A DNA stretch of 64,000 nucleotides. Source: an uncultured Pelagibacteraceae bacterium (GTDB lineage: Bacteria > Pseudomonadota > Alphaproteobacteria > Pelagibacterales > Pelagibacteraceae). Shown here piece after piece: positions 26,121 through 34,618 of this stretch. The stretch covers positions 167,642 through 231,641 of the forward strand of contig CACDSY010000003.1 in assembly GCA_902555585.1 (NCBI GenBank), read 5' to 3'. The number at the start of each line of letters is the position of its first letter. Positions within the stretch are counted from its first letter, which is position 1. The notes under the pieces are model-generated. The model was given only the letters and a program-made list of their open reading frames with translations, had not been told where the DNA came from and did not search any database. The position numbers and the translations under genes were made by a program.

Positions 26121-26906
26121 TTATTTAAGGCTTGGAATAACTTTTCTTAAATCCATAGCTATTTTTGGAATTATATTTGAATATATAATTCCTTTACCAA
26201 CTTTCTTAAGAGCCATTATTTTACCATCGGGTGAAATAATAACTGTATGCCCAAAAGTTTCTCTTTTAATCGTATTTTTTCCTGTTTGATTAGGTGCAAA
26301 AATATAACAAAAGTTTTCAATTGCTCTTGCTTGTAATAAAGTTAACCAATGTCTTTGACCAGTTGTTTTAGTAAATGCAGATGGAACTGTGATAAAACTT
26401 AGATTTCTTTTTGATAAGTTTCTATAAAGTTCTGGAAATCTTAAATCATAACAAATTGAAAGTCCTATATTTCCCCAAGGTAATTTAGCTGATACTAATT
26501 TTTTACCTGCCTTAAATACTTTACTTTCTTTATGTTGTTCTTTTTTTGAAACTTTAACATCAAACATATTTATTTTATCATAATAAGTATTTATTTTACC
26601 CTCAGGTCCAATAAGAATAGATCTATTTCTTAATTTGCTTTTTTCTTTAATGCACATTGAGCCAAGAAGTATCCATTTCTTCTTGGTTTTAGCTATAATT
26701 TTTACTTTCTTTATTATTGGATCATGTTTCATTTCATATGAATATTTAAATAAATTATTTTTGTCAGCAGACATCAATGAAGAAGTTTCTGGAGTAATTA
26801 TTAAATCTGCTTTATTTACAATTGCTTGATTAATATATTTTAAAATATCTTTAAAATTTTTATTGTAATCTTCCCCACTAGATAATTGAATACAAGCTAC
26901 TTTCAT
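26121..26906 (-). CDS. Carbon-nitrogen hydrolase (nitrilase superfamily)
   Basis: The superfamily hydrolyses amides or nitriles through a Glu-Lys-Cys triad. In this 261-residue protein the glutamate is in ITPETSSLM (about residue 41), the lysine in YYDKINMFDV (about 111) and the cysteine in IGLSICYDLRFPELYR (about 149). The arrangement resembles the Nit1/NitFhit-type branch, whose members repair deaminated glutathione or act as omega-amidases. Its ATG overlaps the last codon of the ABC permease gene upstream by 4 bases, so it belongs to the amino-acid importer operon and occupies the place where the importer ATPase would usually be. Confidence 0.88.
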   Translation of the reverse strand: MKVACIQLSSGEDYNKNFKDILKYINQAIVNKADLIITPETSSLMSADKNNLFKYSYEMKHDPIIKKVKIIAKTKKKWILLGSMCIKEKSKLRNRSILIGPEGKINTYYDKINMFDVKVSKKEQHKESKVFKAGKKLVSAKLPWGNIGLSICYDLRFPELYRNLSKRNLSFITVPSAFTKTTGQRHWLTLLQARAIENFCYIFAPNQTGKNTIKRETFGHTVIISPDGKIMALKKVGKGIIYSNIIPKIAMDLRKVIPSLK

Positions 26907-27580
26907 GTTTGAAATCCGTATTTTTTTTCTAAATACTTTATAATATTGTGAATTATAAATGTAATAAATAAATAAATTATTCCTGCTGTAATAAAAGCCT
27001 CAAAGGGTTTAAAAGTTAAAACATTTACTTTTCTAGCTTCACCCATTAAATCCATAATTGTTATAACACTTGCAAGAGAGGTGCCTTTAAGCATTAATAT
27101 TATTTCATTCCCATATGCTGGTAGTGATTGTTTTATTGCTATGGGCAATTGAATTCTGTAAAAAGTTATTTTTTTTGTTACACCTAAACTTTGAGCGGCT
27201 TCAATGTAACCTTTTTTAATTGTCTGAAATGCTGATCTTAGTATCTCGGACGTATAAGCTCCTGTATTTAAAGAAAATGCAATTATTGCACACCAATATG
27301 GTTCCTTTATTATTACCCAAAAAAATGAATTTCTTAAAAACTCTATATTAGCTAATCCATAATAAATTAAATATAATTGAACTAGTAATGGTGTTCCTCT
27401 AAAAAAATAGGAATAACCATATGCAAACTTATTAATTATTGGATTTTTATTAATTCTTAAAATTGCAAAAATTAAACCTATTATTAATCCAAAAAACATT
27501 GAAGATACTAAGAGTTGAAGAGTGATAACTGCACCACTTAATAAGCTTGGAAAAATACTAATCATAAATTTTATATCCAT
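26903..27580 (-). CDS. Polar amino-acid ABC transporter permease (HisM-like)
   Basis: This inner-membrane permease of a histidine/arginine/octopine-type ABC importer is 225 residues with about five helices. The cytoplasmic EAA loop (GYIEAAQSLGVTKKITFYRIQLP) that contacts the ATPase is intact. It overlaps the nitrilase gene by 4 bases and the companion permease gene by 1 base. No ATPase gene lies in or next to the operon, although the EAA loop implies one is used. Confidence 0.9.
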   Translation of the reverse strand: MDIKFMISIFPSLLSGAVITLQLLVSSMFFGLIIGLIFAILRINKNPIINKFAYGYSYFFRGTPLLVQLYLIYYGLANIEFLRNSFFWVIIKEPYWCAIIAFSLNTGAYTSEILRSAFQTIKKGYIEAAQSLGVTKKITFYRIQLPIAIKQSLPAYGNEIILMLKGTSLASVITIMDLMGEARKVNVLTFKPFEAFITAGIIYLFITFIIHNIIKYLEKKYGFQT

Positions 27581-28272
27581 CAGTATCCTTTGCTATATTT
27601 TATTTCTAATTTATTAATTAATTTCATGCTAAGGAAAGTAAGCATTAAGTATAATACTGCTGCTACTGAATAAAAAAATAAAGGATCTCTAGTTGAACCA
27701 GCAGCAATATAAGATTGCCTCATTATTTCTACTAATCCTGTAACAGAAATTAAAGAGGTATCTTTTAAAGTTATTTGCCAAACGTTACTGAGGTTTGGAA
27801 TTGATAGCCTCAACATTTGCGGTAAAATAATTTTGTAAAATTGAATATATTTTTTTATACCCAAAACTTTTGAGGCCTCAAATTGACCTTTATCGATTGA
27901 TAAAATGGCACCCCTAAAAACTTCAGTAGAATACGCTCCAGAAATAATCCCAATTGCAAGAGCACCAGTTATAAATGCATTTATTTCAATATAACCATCA
28001 TGCCCAAAAATTGAAGCCACATACATAGCGGCTCCTGTTCCACCAAAAAATAACAAATATATTACTAATAATTCTGGAACACCTCTAATTAAAGTAGTGT
28101 AACAATTTCCAATTACATTTAGTGTTTTATTTTTAGATAATTTTAAAGGAGTAAATATTAAAGCAAATATAAATCCAATTGCCATTGCAGTAATAGATAC
28201 AGCAATTGTCATTAGGGTTGCAAAAAACAGTTCGTCTCCCCAACCAGTATCTCCAAATGATAGAAGTTCCAT
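27580..28272 (-). CDS. Polar amino-acid ABC transporter permease (HisQ-like)
   Basis: This is the second permease of the importer, 230 residues, with about five helices and an EAA loop (GQFEASKVLGIKKYIQFYKIILP). It ends in a one-base overlap with the next permease start. The ATG is 7 bases after a strong hairpin (28280-28302) that follows the binding-protein gene, and no Shine-Dalgarno is visible, so initiation may depend on readthrough and hairpin opening. Specificity (arginine, octopine, histidine or a polyamine precursor) cannot be determined. Confidence 0.9.
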   Translation of the reverse strand: MELLSFGDTGWGDELFFATLMTIAVSITAMAIGFIFALIFTPLKLSKNKTLNVIGNCYTTLIRGVPELLVIYLLFFGGTGAAMYVASIFGHDGYIEINAFITGALAIGIISGAYSTEVFRGAILSIDKGQFEASKVLGIKKYIQFYKIILPQMLRLSIPNLSNVWQITLKDTSLISVTGLVEIMRQSYIAAGSTRDPLFFYSVAAVLYLMLTFLSMKLINKLEIKYSKGY

Positions 28273-28279
28273 ATAGATT

Positions 28280-28302
28280 GGCGACTATATATTATAGTCG
28301 CC
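28280..28302 (-). repeat. Hairpin between binding-protein and permease genes
   Basis: A perfect 10-bp inverted repeat (GGCGACTATA) with a 3-base loop lies 14 bases after the binding-protein stop and 7 bases before the hisQ-like ATG. No U-tract follows in the transcript, so it is more likely an mRNA-stabilising or translation-modulating hairpin than a full terminator. Confidence 0.75.
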
Positions 28303-28316
28303 ATATCTAAAATTAA

Positions 28317-29144
28317 TTACATAGAAGCGTCGAAGCCGAACCACTTGATGGCAATTCTGCTAATGTGGCCATCTTTTCTTGCTTTATCGATAGCTTTGTT
28401 AAAAGCTTTTAAGAGTTTAGTATCGTCTTTTCTTATACCTACTCCTACACCATTACCAAATGCACCACCTGAAAAAGTTGGTCCCACAAGTACAACAGCT
28501 TCACCAGATTTTTCAGCATAGTCCGTAAATGCAACTGCTGCTGCTAAAGCAACATCACATCTACCATTAGTCAAATCAAGATTCACTTCATCTTGTGTTT
28601 TATAAGTTTTCAAATTTATTTTTCCAACGTCACCTGACTCTAAGAAATTTTGGTGGATTGTTCCAATTTGTGTACAGACTGTTTTTCCAGATAAAGCCGA
28701 AGTTAAAGTTTTCATAGCTTTATTTACAGACGAACCACCTATATTTAAATTTACTGCTTCTGGAGTATCCATACCTTCTAGGTCAGAGCCTTTCATAACA
28801 GCCAAAGATGCTACTTCGTCAGCATATCCTTGTGAAAAATTAATTGTTTTCATTCTCTCATCAGTAATTGACATTCCAGCCATTATTGCATCGAATTTTT
28901 TTGATGTTAAAGCTGGTATCATCCCATCCCAGTCTTGTTCAACAATTTCACACTGCTGACCTATATATCTACAAAGTGTCCATGCAAGTTCTACTTCAAA
29001 TCCAATAAGTTTACCTGAAGCATCTTTTGAATTCCAAGGCGGGTAAGCTCCTTCAGTTCCAATCTTAATTTTATCAGCATTAGAATTACTAATTAAAAAT
29101 AAAGATAATAAAACAGTTAAAAATATATTTTTTATTACATTCAT
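28317..29144 (-). CDS. Polar amino-acid ABC transporter periplasmic binding protein
   Basis: This 275-residue protein has a signal peptide ending near residue 23 (NSNA/D). The mature start KIKIGTEGAYPPWN and the AIMAGMSITDERMKTINFS segment, whose arginine grips the ligand carboxylate, define the lysine/arginine/ornithine/octopine-type binding proteins. Two cysteines near residue 60 (CRYIGQQC) may form a disulfide. A GGAGG Shine-Dalgarno gives a strong start. It lies next to the polyamine gene speD-speE, so uptake of arginine or ornithine is conceivable; that is only contextual. Confidence 0.92.
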   Translation of the reverse strand: MNVIKNIFLTVLLSLFLISNSNADKIKIGTEGAYPPWNSKDASGKLIGFEVELAWTLCRYIGQQCEIVEQDWDGMIPALTSKKFDAIMAGMSITDERMKTINFSQGYADEVASLAVMKGSDLEGMDTPEAVNLNIGGSSVNKAMKTLTSALSGKTVCTQIGTIHQNFLESGDVGKINLKTYKTQDEVNLDLTNGRCDVALAAAVAFTDYAEKSGEAVVLVGPTFSGGAFGNGVGVGIRKDDTKLLKAFNKAIDKARKDGHISRIAIKWFGFDASM

Positions 29145-29202
29145 TATTTCCTCCGTTAAAAGAATAATTATTTCATAATTTTTGAGATTTAAAAAGAAGT
29201 TT

Positions 29203-30243
29203 CTAATGATTTATCGATGAAGAAAAATTCCAGGAACAATCAAAACTTGGTATATAAATTCTAGATAATTTAGTATTGCCAAAATTTTCATTAAATATGT
29301 TTAACCAATTCTCTACTTGTTTTGGTTTTTTATCCTGGCTACCAACCTGAGCTGTAATAACTCCTTTTGGCTTTAAAATTCTTGCAAGTGAATTCATATT
29401 TTTAGAGGCCAAATCTATGCAGTATTGATCATCATTTAAATCGACATATATCTGATCATATGTATCGTCTTTGACTGATTTGATGCTCTCAAATGCATCT
29501 CCCCAAACACATTTTACTGAATTTTTCTCTGTAGCCTTCTCGCCTATTTTGCCTAGATGCTTATCACAAACTTCAACTACTTCAGGGTCTAACTCATACC
29601 AATCAATAAAACTAAAATTTTTCGAAATACATTCTCTTGCTACACCACCATCTCCACCACCTATAATAGCTGCTTTTTCTTTATTTGAATTTAAGTCAAG
29701 TCCTGAATTTACAAAAGTAGAGCTATAAAGATATTCATCTTTTTCTGCTACTTGAATCTCATTATCTATAAATAAAGCTTTTCCAAATTGTTCTAATTCC
29801 AGAATCTCAATATGTTGGCCTACCCCTGACTTAAAATTTTCGATAACATTATTTACTACATATGATTTTTTTAAACCAGGTGAACTATAATTATCATGAT
29901 AGAGATCTACTGTATCTCTATTAAATTCTTTTTTAATTATTTGTGCATGTTCTATTTCATCTTTAATAACATCTAAAGCAACAGAGGGAGAAATTTTCGC
30001 ACATGTAAAAAAGTCAAAACTTATTATTCCCTTTTCTGGAAATGTGTGAAAACTAATATGACTTTCAGCCAGCAAAGCAACTAAAGTAAATCCTTGTGGC
30101 TCAAATTTATATTTAGAAATTTCAAGCACTGTAACCTTTGCTATTTTCGCGATTTTATAAACAAGTTTCTCAAAAAAAGCAGGGTCATATTCCTTTTTTG
30201 TGCCAATTATATCAAGAGTAATATGTTCTCCAACTTTAGTCAT
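29203..30243 (-). CDS. speD-speE: Fused S-adenosylmethionine decarboxylase-spermidine synthase
   Basis: One 346-residue protein joins two polyamine enzymes. Residues 1-110 are a prokaryotic AdoMet decarboxylase: self-cleavage at E60-S61 (in AESHISFHTFPE) would create the pyruvoyl group, with H66 and C81 matching the S63/H68/C83 spacing of the Thermotoga enzyme. Residues 115-346 are an aminopropyltransferase with LFIDNEIQVAEKDEYLY, the AdoMet-binding GGGDGG at 195-200 and a D-P motif at 219-220. The product decarboxylated AdoMet can pass to the second domain to make spermidine plus methylthioadenosine. After self-cleavage the pyruvoyl chain would carry the synthase. Such fusions are known from Pelagibacter. 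Confidence 0.92.
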   Translation of the reverse strand: MTKVGEHITLDIIGTKKEYDPAFFEKLVYKIAKIAKVTVLEISKYKFEPQGFTLVALLAESHISFHTFPEKGIISFDFFTCAKISPSVALDVIKDEIEHAQIIKKEFNRDTVDLYHDNYSSPGLKKSYVVNNVIENFKSGVGQHIEILELEQFGKALFIDNEIQVAEKDEYLYSSTFVNSGLDLNSNKEKAAIIGGGDGGVARECISKNFSFIDWYELDPEVVEVCDKHLGKIGEKATEKNSVKCVWGDAFESIKSVKDDTYDQIYVDLNDDQYCIDLASKNMNSLARILKPKGVITAQVGSQDKKPKQVENWLNIFNENFGNTKLSRIYIPSFDCSWNFSSSINH

Positions 30244-30328
30244 ATAAATATTTAATAACTTTACTAATTTAATTTTTTACTTCTTTCAAATAAAAAACTA
30301 CGATAATAATTTATTCGAGGATATTACT

Positions 30329-32362
30329 TTGAAAAATAATTGGTCAAATACAGAAGCAAAAAAATATATATCAAAATACAAGAAACTTGGTCATTCTAGA
30401 GATATGGCTTTGAGAGTTTATACAACTAGATTACTTGGAAGAAATAGTGAATTGGTTCTACATGGGGGCGGTAATACCTCTGTTAAAACTACTGTAAAAG
30501 ATTTAGATGGAAAAAACTATGATGTTTTATGTGTAAAAGGGAGTGGATGGGATATGGCAGAAATTGAACCAGAAGGTTTGCCAGCTGTAAAACTAAATCC
30601 TCTTCTGGCATTAAAGAATAAAAAAAAATTATCAGATGAAGAAATGGTATCATATCAAAAAAGGAATTTAATTAATATCAAATCTCCAAATCCATCAGTC
30701 GAAACTTTTCTACATGCCTTTTTACCTTTCAAGTTTGTTGATCACACGCATTCTGATGCGATTATGAATGTAACTAACAGACCAAATGGAATTACTTTTT
30801 GCAAAAAAATATTTGGAAAAAAAGTAAGTATAATTCCTTATATAATGCCAGGGTATGGATTAGCTCAGAAGATTAAAGAGGTTTACTTAAACAATCCAAA
30901 TATAAACTGTCTTATTTTACTTAATCATGGAATTTTCACATTCTCTAACGAAGCAAAAGAATCATACGATCTAATGATTAAATATGTGAGTGACGCTGAA
31001 AAGGCTATAAAAAAATTAAAAAGAAAAAAAATTAAACAAATAAAAAGTTTAAATACGAAAATTACTCCTGCTCAAATAGCACCAATACTTCGAGGACTTA
31101 CATCTAGTGGCTCAAAAAGTAAATTTATTCTTACTTTTAGAAATAATAAGACATTAAAGTATTTTATTAACGGAGTAGAAGTGGCAAGATATTCTACAGA
31201 GGGAACTGCTACTCCAGATCATGTAATAAGAGTAAAACCCTTTCCTTTAATAATAAAACCCAAACTTAATTCCTCTATTAGTGAGTTTGAAAAAACTGCA
31301 AAAAAAGCATTTATAAATTACAGGAAAAAATATCTGAAATATTTTGAGCAAAACCAAAAAAAGGTTAAAGAAAAGAAAACTATGCTAGATACTTCACCAA
31401 GAGTAATAATAGTACAAAATATTGGAATATTTTGTGTAGGCAACAGTCTTAAAGCTGCAAATATTGCTGCAGATTTGACAGAAACTAATGCAAGAGTAAT
31501 CTCATCTGTTGAAGAAACCTCAAAGTATAAATTTATACCAAAAAAAGATATTTTTGATGTTGAATATTGGTCTCTTGAACAAGCAAAATTAAAAAAAGAA
31601 AAAAAGGAATTAGAAGGGAGTATTGTTGTTATTACTGGTGCTTTTGGTGGAATAGGAACAGCAACATATAAATTATTCAAAAAATCTGGCGCAGAAGTAA
31701 TTTTAATAGACAATAATAAAAAAAAGGTCAATGAAATGAGCAAGAAATTAAATGACCTTTGTATTTATTGCGATGTAACAAACAAAAAAAGTGTTAAAAA
31801 AGCATTTAATTTAATTTCATCTCAATTTGGAGGAGTAGATATTTTAATATCAAATGCAGGAACTGCAACAGGAGGTTCTATTGCTGAGGTTAGTGATAAA
31901 ATTTTAAGAAAAAGTTTTGAAGATAATTTCTTTTCTCATCAATACTGCGCTTCTGAAGCTACAAAAATTATGAAACTTCAAAATAATGAAGGTTGTTTAT
32001 TATTTAATATTTCCAAACAATCTGTAAATCCAGGTAAAAATTTTGGGCCTTATGGATTGCCAAAATCGGCATTATTAAATCTATGCAAACAATATGCCGT
32101 TGATTATGGATCATATGGAATAAGATCCAATGGGGTAAATGCAGACAGAATTAGAAGTGGGCTTCTAAATGATAAAATGATAAAATCAAGAGCAAAGGCT
32201 AGAGAAGTTACGACAGATGAATATATGAAAGGTAATTTACTTTTAAATGAGGTAAAAGCTGAAGATGTAGCCAAAGCTTTTTTTCATCTTTCAATATCCA
32301 AAAAAACCACAGGAGCTATTCTAACAGTTGATGGTGGAAATATTGCTGCATCTTTAAGATAG
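30329..32362 (+). CDS. Bifunctional class II aldolase/short-chain dehydrogenase
   Basis: This 677-residue fusion has an N-terminal class II (RhaD/FucA-type) aldolase with the phosphate-binding GGGNTSVKT, zinc ligands H139 and H141 (HTHSD) and H200 (LNHGIF). Its C-terminal short-chain dehydrogenase has TGAFGGIG at 436-443, the NAG motif and Y575-x3-K579. In characterised homologues the aldolase cleaves a ketose-1-phosphate (for example rhamnulose-1-phosphate) to DHAP and an aldehyde that the dehydrogenase oxidises. No rhamnose genes are nearby; methylthioribulose-1-phosphate from the mtn genes is another possible substrate (inference). The start is TTG at 30329 with a CGAGG Shine-Dalgarno. Confidence 0.88.
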   Translation: MKNNWSNTEAKKYISKYKKLGHSRDMALRVYTTRLLGRNSELVLHGGGNTSVKTTVKDLDGKNYDVLCVKGSGWDMAEIEPEGLPAVKLNPLLALKNKKKLSDEEMVSYQKRNLINIKSPNPSVETFLHAFLPFKFVDHTHSDAIMNVTNRPNGITFCKKIFGKKVSIIPYIMPGYGLAQKIKEVYLNNPNINCLILLNHGIFTFSNEAKESYDLMIKYVSDAEKAIKKLKRKKIKQIKSLNTKITPAQIAPILRGLTSSGSKSKFILTFRNNKTLKYFINGVEVARYSTEGTATPDHVIRVKPFPLIIKPKLNSSISEFEKTAKKAFINYRKKYLKYFEQNQKKVKEKKTMLDTSPRVIIVQNIGIFCVGNSLKAANIAADLTETNARVISSVEETSKYKFIPKKDIFDVEYWSLEQAKLKKEKKELEGSIVVITGAFGGIGTATYKLFKKSGAEVILIDNNKKKVNEMSKKLNDLCIYCDVTNKKSVKKAFNLISSQFGGVDILISNAGTATGGSIAEVSDKILRKSFEDNFFSHQYCASEATKIMKLQNNEGCLLFNISKQSVNPGKNFGPYGLPKSALLNLCKQYAVDYGSYGIRSNGVNADRIRSGLLNDKMIKSRAKAREVTTDEYMKGNLLLNEVKAEDVAKAFFHLSISKKTTGAILTVDGGNIAASLR

Positions 32363-32365
32363 TTT

Positions 32366-33151
32366 ATGCCTTTTTATCAACCAAATGAATTGCCTAGATT
32401 AATGGTAGCTCCAAATGGAGCAAGAAAAATCAAGAAAGATCATCCAGATGTTCCCTTAACAATAAGAGAAACAGTTGATGTTGCTAAAAACTGTTTTGAA
32501 GCAGGGGCAGGTGCTATTCATCTGCATGTAAGAAATGATAAAGGAGAACATGTTTTGGATGCTGGACTTTATAAAGAGGCATTAAATGAATTAGAACACC
32601 AAGTTCCTAAAATGCATATTCAGGTCACTACTGAGGCAGTTGGAAAGTATTCTCCTGAGGAAATGAGGAAACTTGCATATGATGTTACTCCACCAGGTAC
32701 ATCAATTGGTACGGCTGAGTTAATACCCTCCAGAAACCCGACAGAGGAAGATATAAAATTATATAAATATTTGACAGAAGCTGGAACTAAAATACAGCAT
32801 ATTTTGTATAATCCGAAGGATGTAGACTTATTAGTAAACCTTTTAAATAAAGCAGAAATTCCAACTGAGGGAGCTTGGTGTTTATTTGTAATTGGTCATT
32901 ACACAGGTAAAATTAGTTATCCAGAAAAAATTCCAGAGTTTTTAAAAGTAATGAAAAATAATAATGTCAATTTAGATTGGTCAATATGCGCTTTTGCAAA
33001 AGAAGAAATGAGTTGTTTGGAAAAAGCGATCAACCTAGGTGGTAAAATTAGAGTAGGATTTGAAAATTCCTTGTATATGCCAAATGGAGAAATTGCTCCA
33101 AACAATCATTCAAAAATATTAGCTGTAAATGAGATGTTCAATCTATCGTAA
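32366..33151 (+). CDS. BKACE family (DUF849) beta-keto acid cleavage enzyme
   Basis: BKACE enzymes condense a beta-keto acid with acetyl-CoA and release acetoacetate and a new CoA ester, using a metal ion in a TIM barrel. The 261-residue protein has the metal-binding H52-L-H54-V-R in strand 2, the TTEAVGKYSPEE loop and the C-terminal RVGFENSLY segment typical of the family. Its ATG is 3 bases after the aldolase-fusion stop, so it is co-transcribed. The particular beta-keto acid (3-keto-5-aminohexanoate, dehydrocarnitine, beta-ketoglutarate or other) is unknown. Confidence 0.9.
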   Translation: MPFYQPNELPRLMVAPNGARKIKKDHPDVPLTIRETVDVAKNCFEAGAGAIHLHVRNDKGEHVLDAGLYKEALNELEHQVPKMHIQVTTEAVGKYSPEEMRKLAYDVTPPGTSIGTAELIPSRNPTEEDIKLYKYLTEAGTKIQHILYNPKDVDLLVNLLNKAEIPTEGAWCLFVIGHYTGKISYPEKIPEFLKVMKNNNVNLDWSICAFAKEEMSCLEKAINLGGKIRVGFENSLYMPNGEIAPNNHSKILAVNEMFNLS

Positions 33152-34603
33152 AATCGAAGAATATTTTTTTAAAAGTAAACTAACGTCTCTATCTGATCTT
33201 GCTGAAGCTAGTATAAATCTATCTGGTCTTACTAAAATAGCTTTTGAATTAATATTTTTTAAATATTTTGATACATTGCTCAAATTCTTTGCATTCAATG
33301 AAGAGTAATTAATTGAGGTTTTAGCCTTTATATCTGATGATAAAATTATCATTCCTTTTTTTGAAAAATGATCATCTAGGGTTTTATTATTTTTAAGTTT
33401 GAATTGAGGAAAAGTTTTTCCTCTATTTACATCCTTTATATTGCCTAGACCTTTGCCTAGTTTAGGTTTAATTGACTGCATACTTTTAATACCTTTGTTA
33501 TCAGATTTTATATTGTCAGTTATTTGAATGGACTCAACAGCATTTACAAATTCTCCCATTCTCATAGTAGTTTCAATGTATTCTTTAACATTAAGAGATC
33601 TTTCCGATTGATATGTGTTTAAAAGTGTTTCATCATATTTATTTCTAATACAGTTGGCAATTTTCCATGCTAAATTTGATGCATCCCTAATTCCAGCACA
33701 CATTCCTTGTCCCATAAATGGTGGCATTAAATGAGCGGCATCACCGGCTAAAAAAATTCTACCTTTGCGCCATTTTCTAGCAATAGCAGATTCAAATGTA
33801 TAAATTGTTTTTCTCTCAATAATTGCTTCACTTTTATTTAGCCAAGGTTTTAGAAAATTCCAAATATAATTTTCTGATAAAACTTTTTTATCACTGTGAT
33901 TTTTCTTAATTGCAAATTCCCATCTTCTACGTCTACCAACATTTCTACAATAAGTCGCTGGTTGTTTTGGATTTGAATATTGAATTGTTCTATCTGGTAA
34001 ATTATTTTTTTTCTTTTTCAATATTAGATCAACTACTGCCCATTTTTGAGTAAAACCTAAATTATCCATTTTTGTTTTCATTTGTTTTCTAGTTATAGAG
34101 TTAGCACCATCACAACCAATTAAATATTTTGATCTTGCTAGAAGCTCTTTATGATTATTTATGTTTAAATAAGTTATATCCACATGATTTTTTAAATTGT
34201 TAATTTTTATAACTTCGGAATTTTGTTCTATTGAGACTTTTTTATAATTTTTTAATTTTTTTCTGAGTTTTTTTTCAAGATCAGGCTGATGAAATCTATA
34301 ACTTGGATACCACCCATTTTCTGTAATTTTTTTTGGTCTTGGCCAATCTAAAATCACTTTATCTTTAGAATTAACAAATTTAGTACCTTTATTAATTATA
34401 GTGTGTTTCAAAAATTCTTTTGTAATTCCTATTGTTTGAAATACTCTCATTATTTCATCATCAAAATGAACCGCTCTAGGAAGTGGGTAAAAACTTTTTT
34501 CTCTATCGAGAATCAATATTGAAAAGTCATGCATTGCCAAAAGGTTTGCTAAAGTCCCTCCTGCAGGTCCTAATCCTACTATTATGACATCAAATTCTTT
34601 CAT
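33143..34603 (-). CDS. FAD-dependent aromatic hydroxylase (MhpA/PheA-like)
   Basis: This single-component flavin monooxygenase hydroxylates aromatic rings. The 486-residue protein has the FAD-binding IIVGLGPAGGTLA at the N-terminus, the DGANS motif near residue 165 that contacts FAD and NAD(P)H, and the second FAD motif FLAGDAAHLMPPFMGQGM near residue 280. This pattern is closest to 3-(3-hydroxyphenyl)propionate hydroxylase-type enzymes. It sits 15 bases downstream of an extradiol dioxygenase gene, giving a hydroxylate-then-cleave pair. The exact aromatic substrate is unknown. Confidence 0.88.
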   Translation of the reverse strand: MKEFDVIIVGLGPAGGTLANLLAMHDFSILILDREKSFYPLPRAVHFDDEIMRVFQTIGITKEFLKHTIINKGTKFVNSKDKVILDWPRPKKITENGWYPSYRFHQPDLEKKLRKKLKNYKKVSIEQNSEVIKINNLKNHVDITYLNINNHKELLARSKYLIGCDGANSITRKQMKTKMDNLGFTQKWAVVDLILKKKKNNLPDRTIQYSNPKQPATYCRNVGRRRRWEFAIKKNHSDKKVLSENYIWNFLKPWLNKSEAIIERKTIYTFESAIARKWRKGRIFLAGDAAHLMPPFMGQGMCAGIRDASNLAWKIANCIRNKYDETLLNTYQSERSLNVKEYIETTMRMGEFVNAVESIQITDNIKSDNKGIKSMQSIKPKLGKGLGNIKDVNRGKTFPQFKLKNNKTLDDHFSKKGMIILSSDIKAKTSINYSSLNAKNLSNVSKYLKNINSKAILVRPDRFILASARSDRDVSLLLKKYSSILR

Positions 34604-34618
34604 TGATATTTTTAAAAA

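Noticed and set aside
31318..31743. 141-codon minus-strand ORF inside the aldolase/dehydrogenase fusion
   Set aside because: It lies fully within a fusion gene with all catalytic motifs and its translation is low-complexity Phe/Leu/Ser, a shadow of Lys-rich coding.
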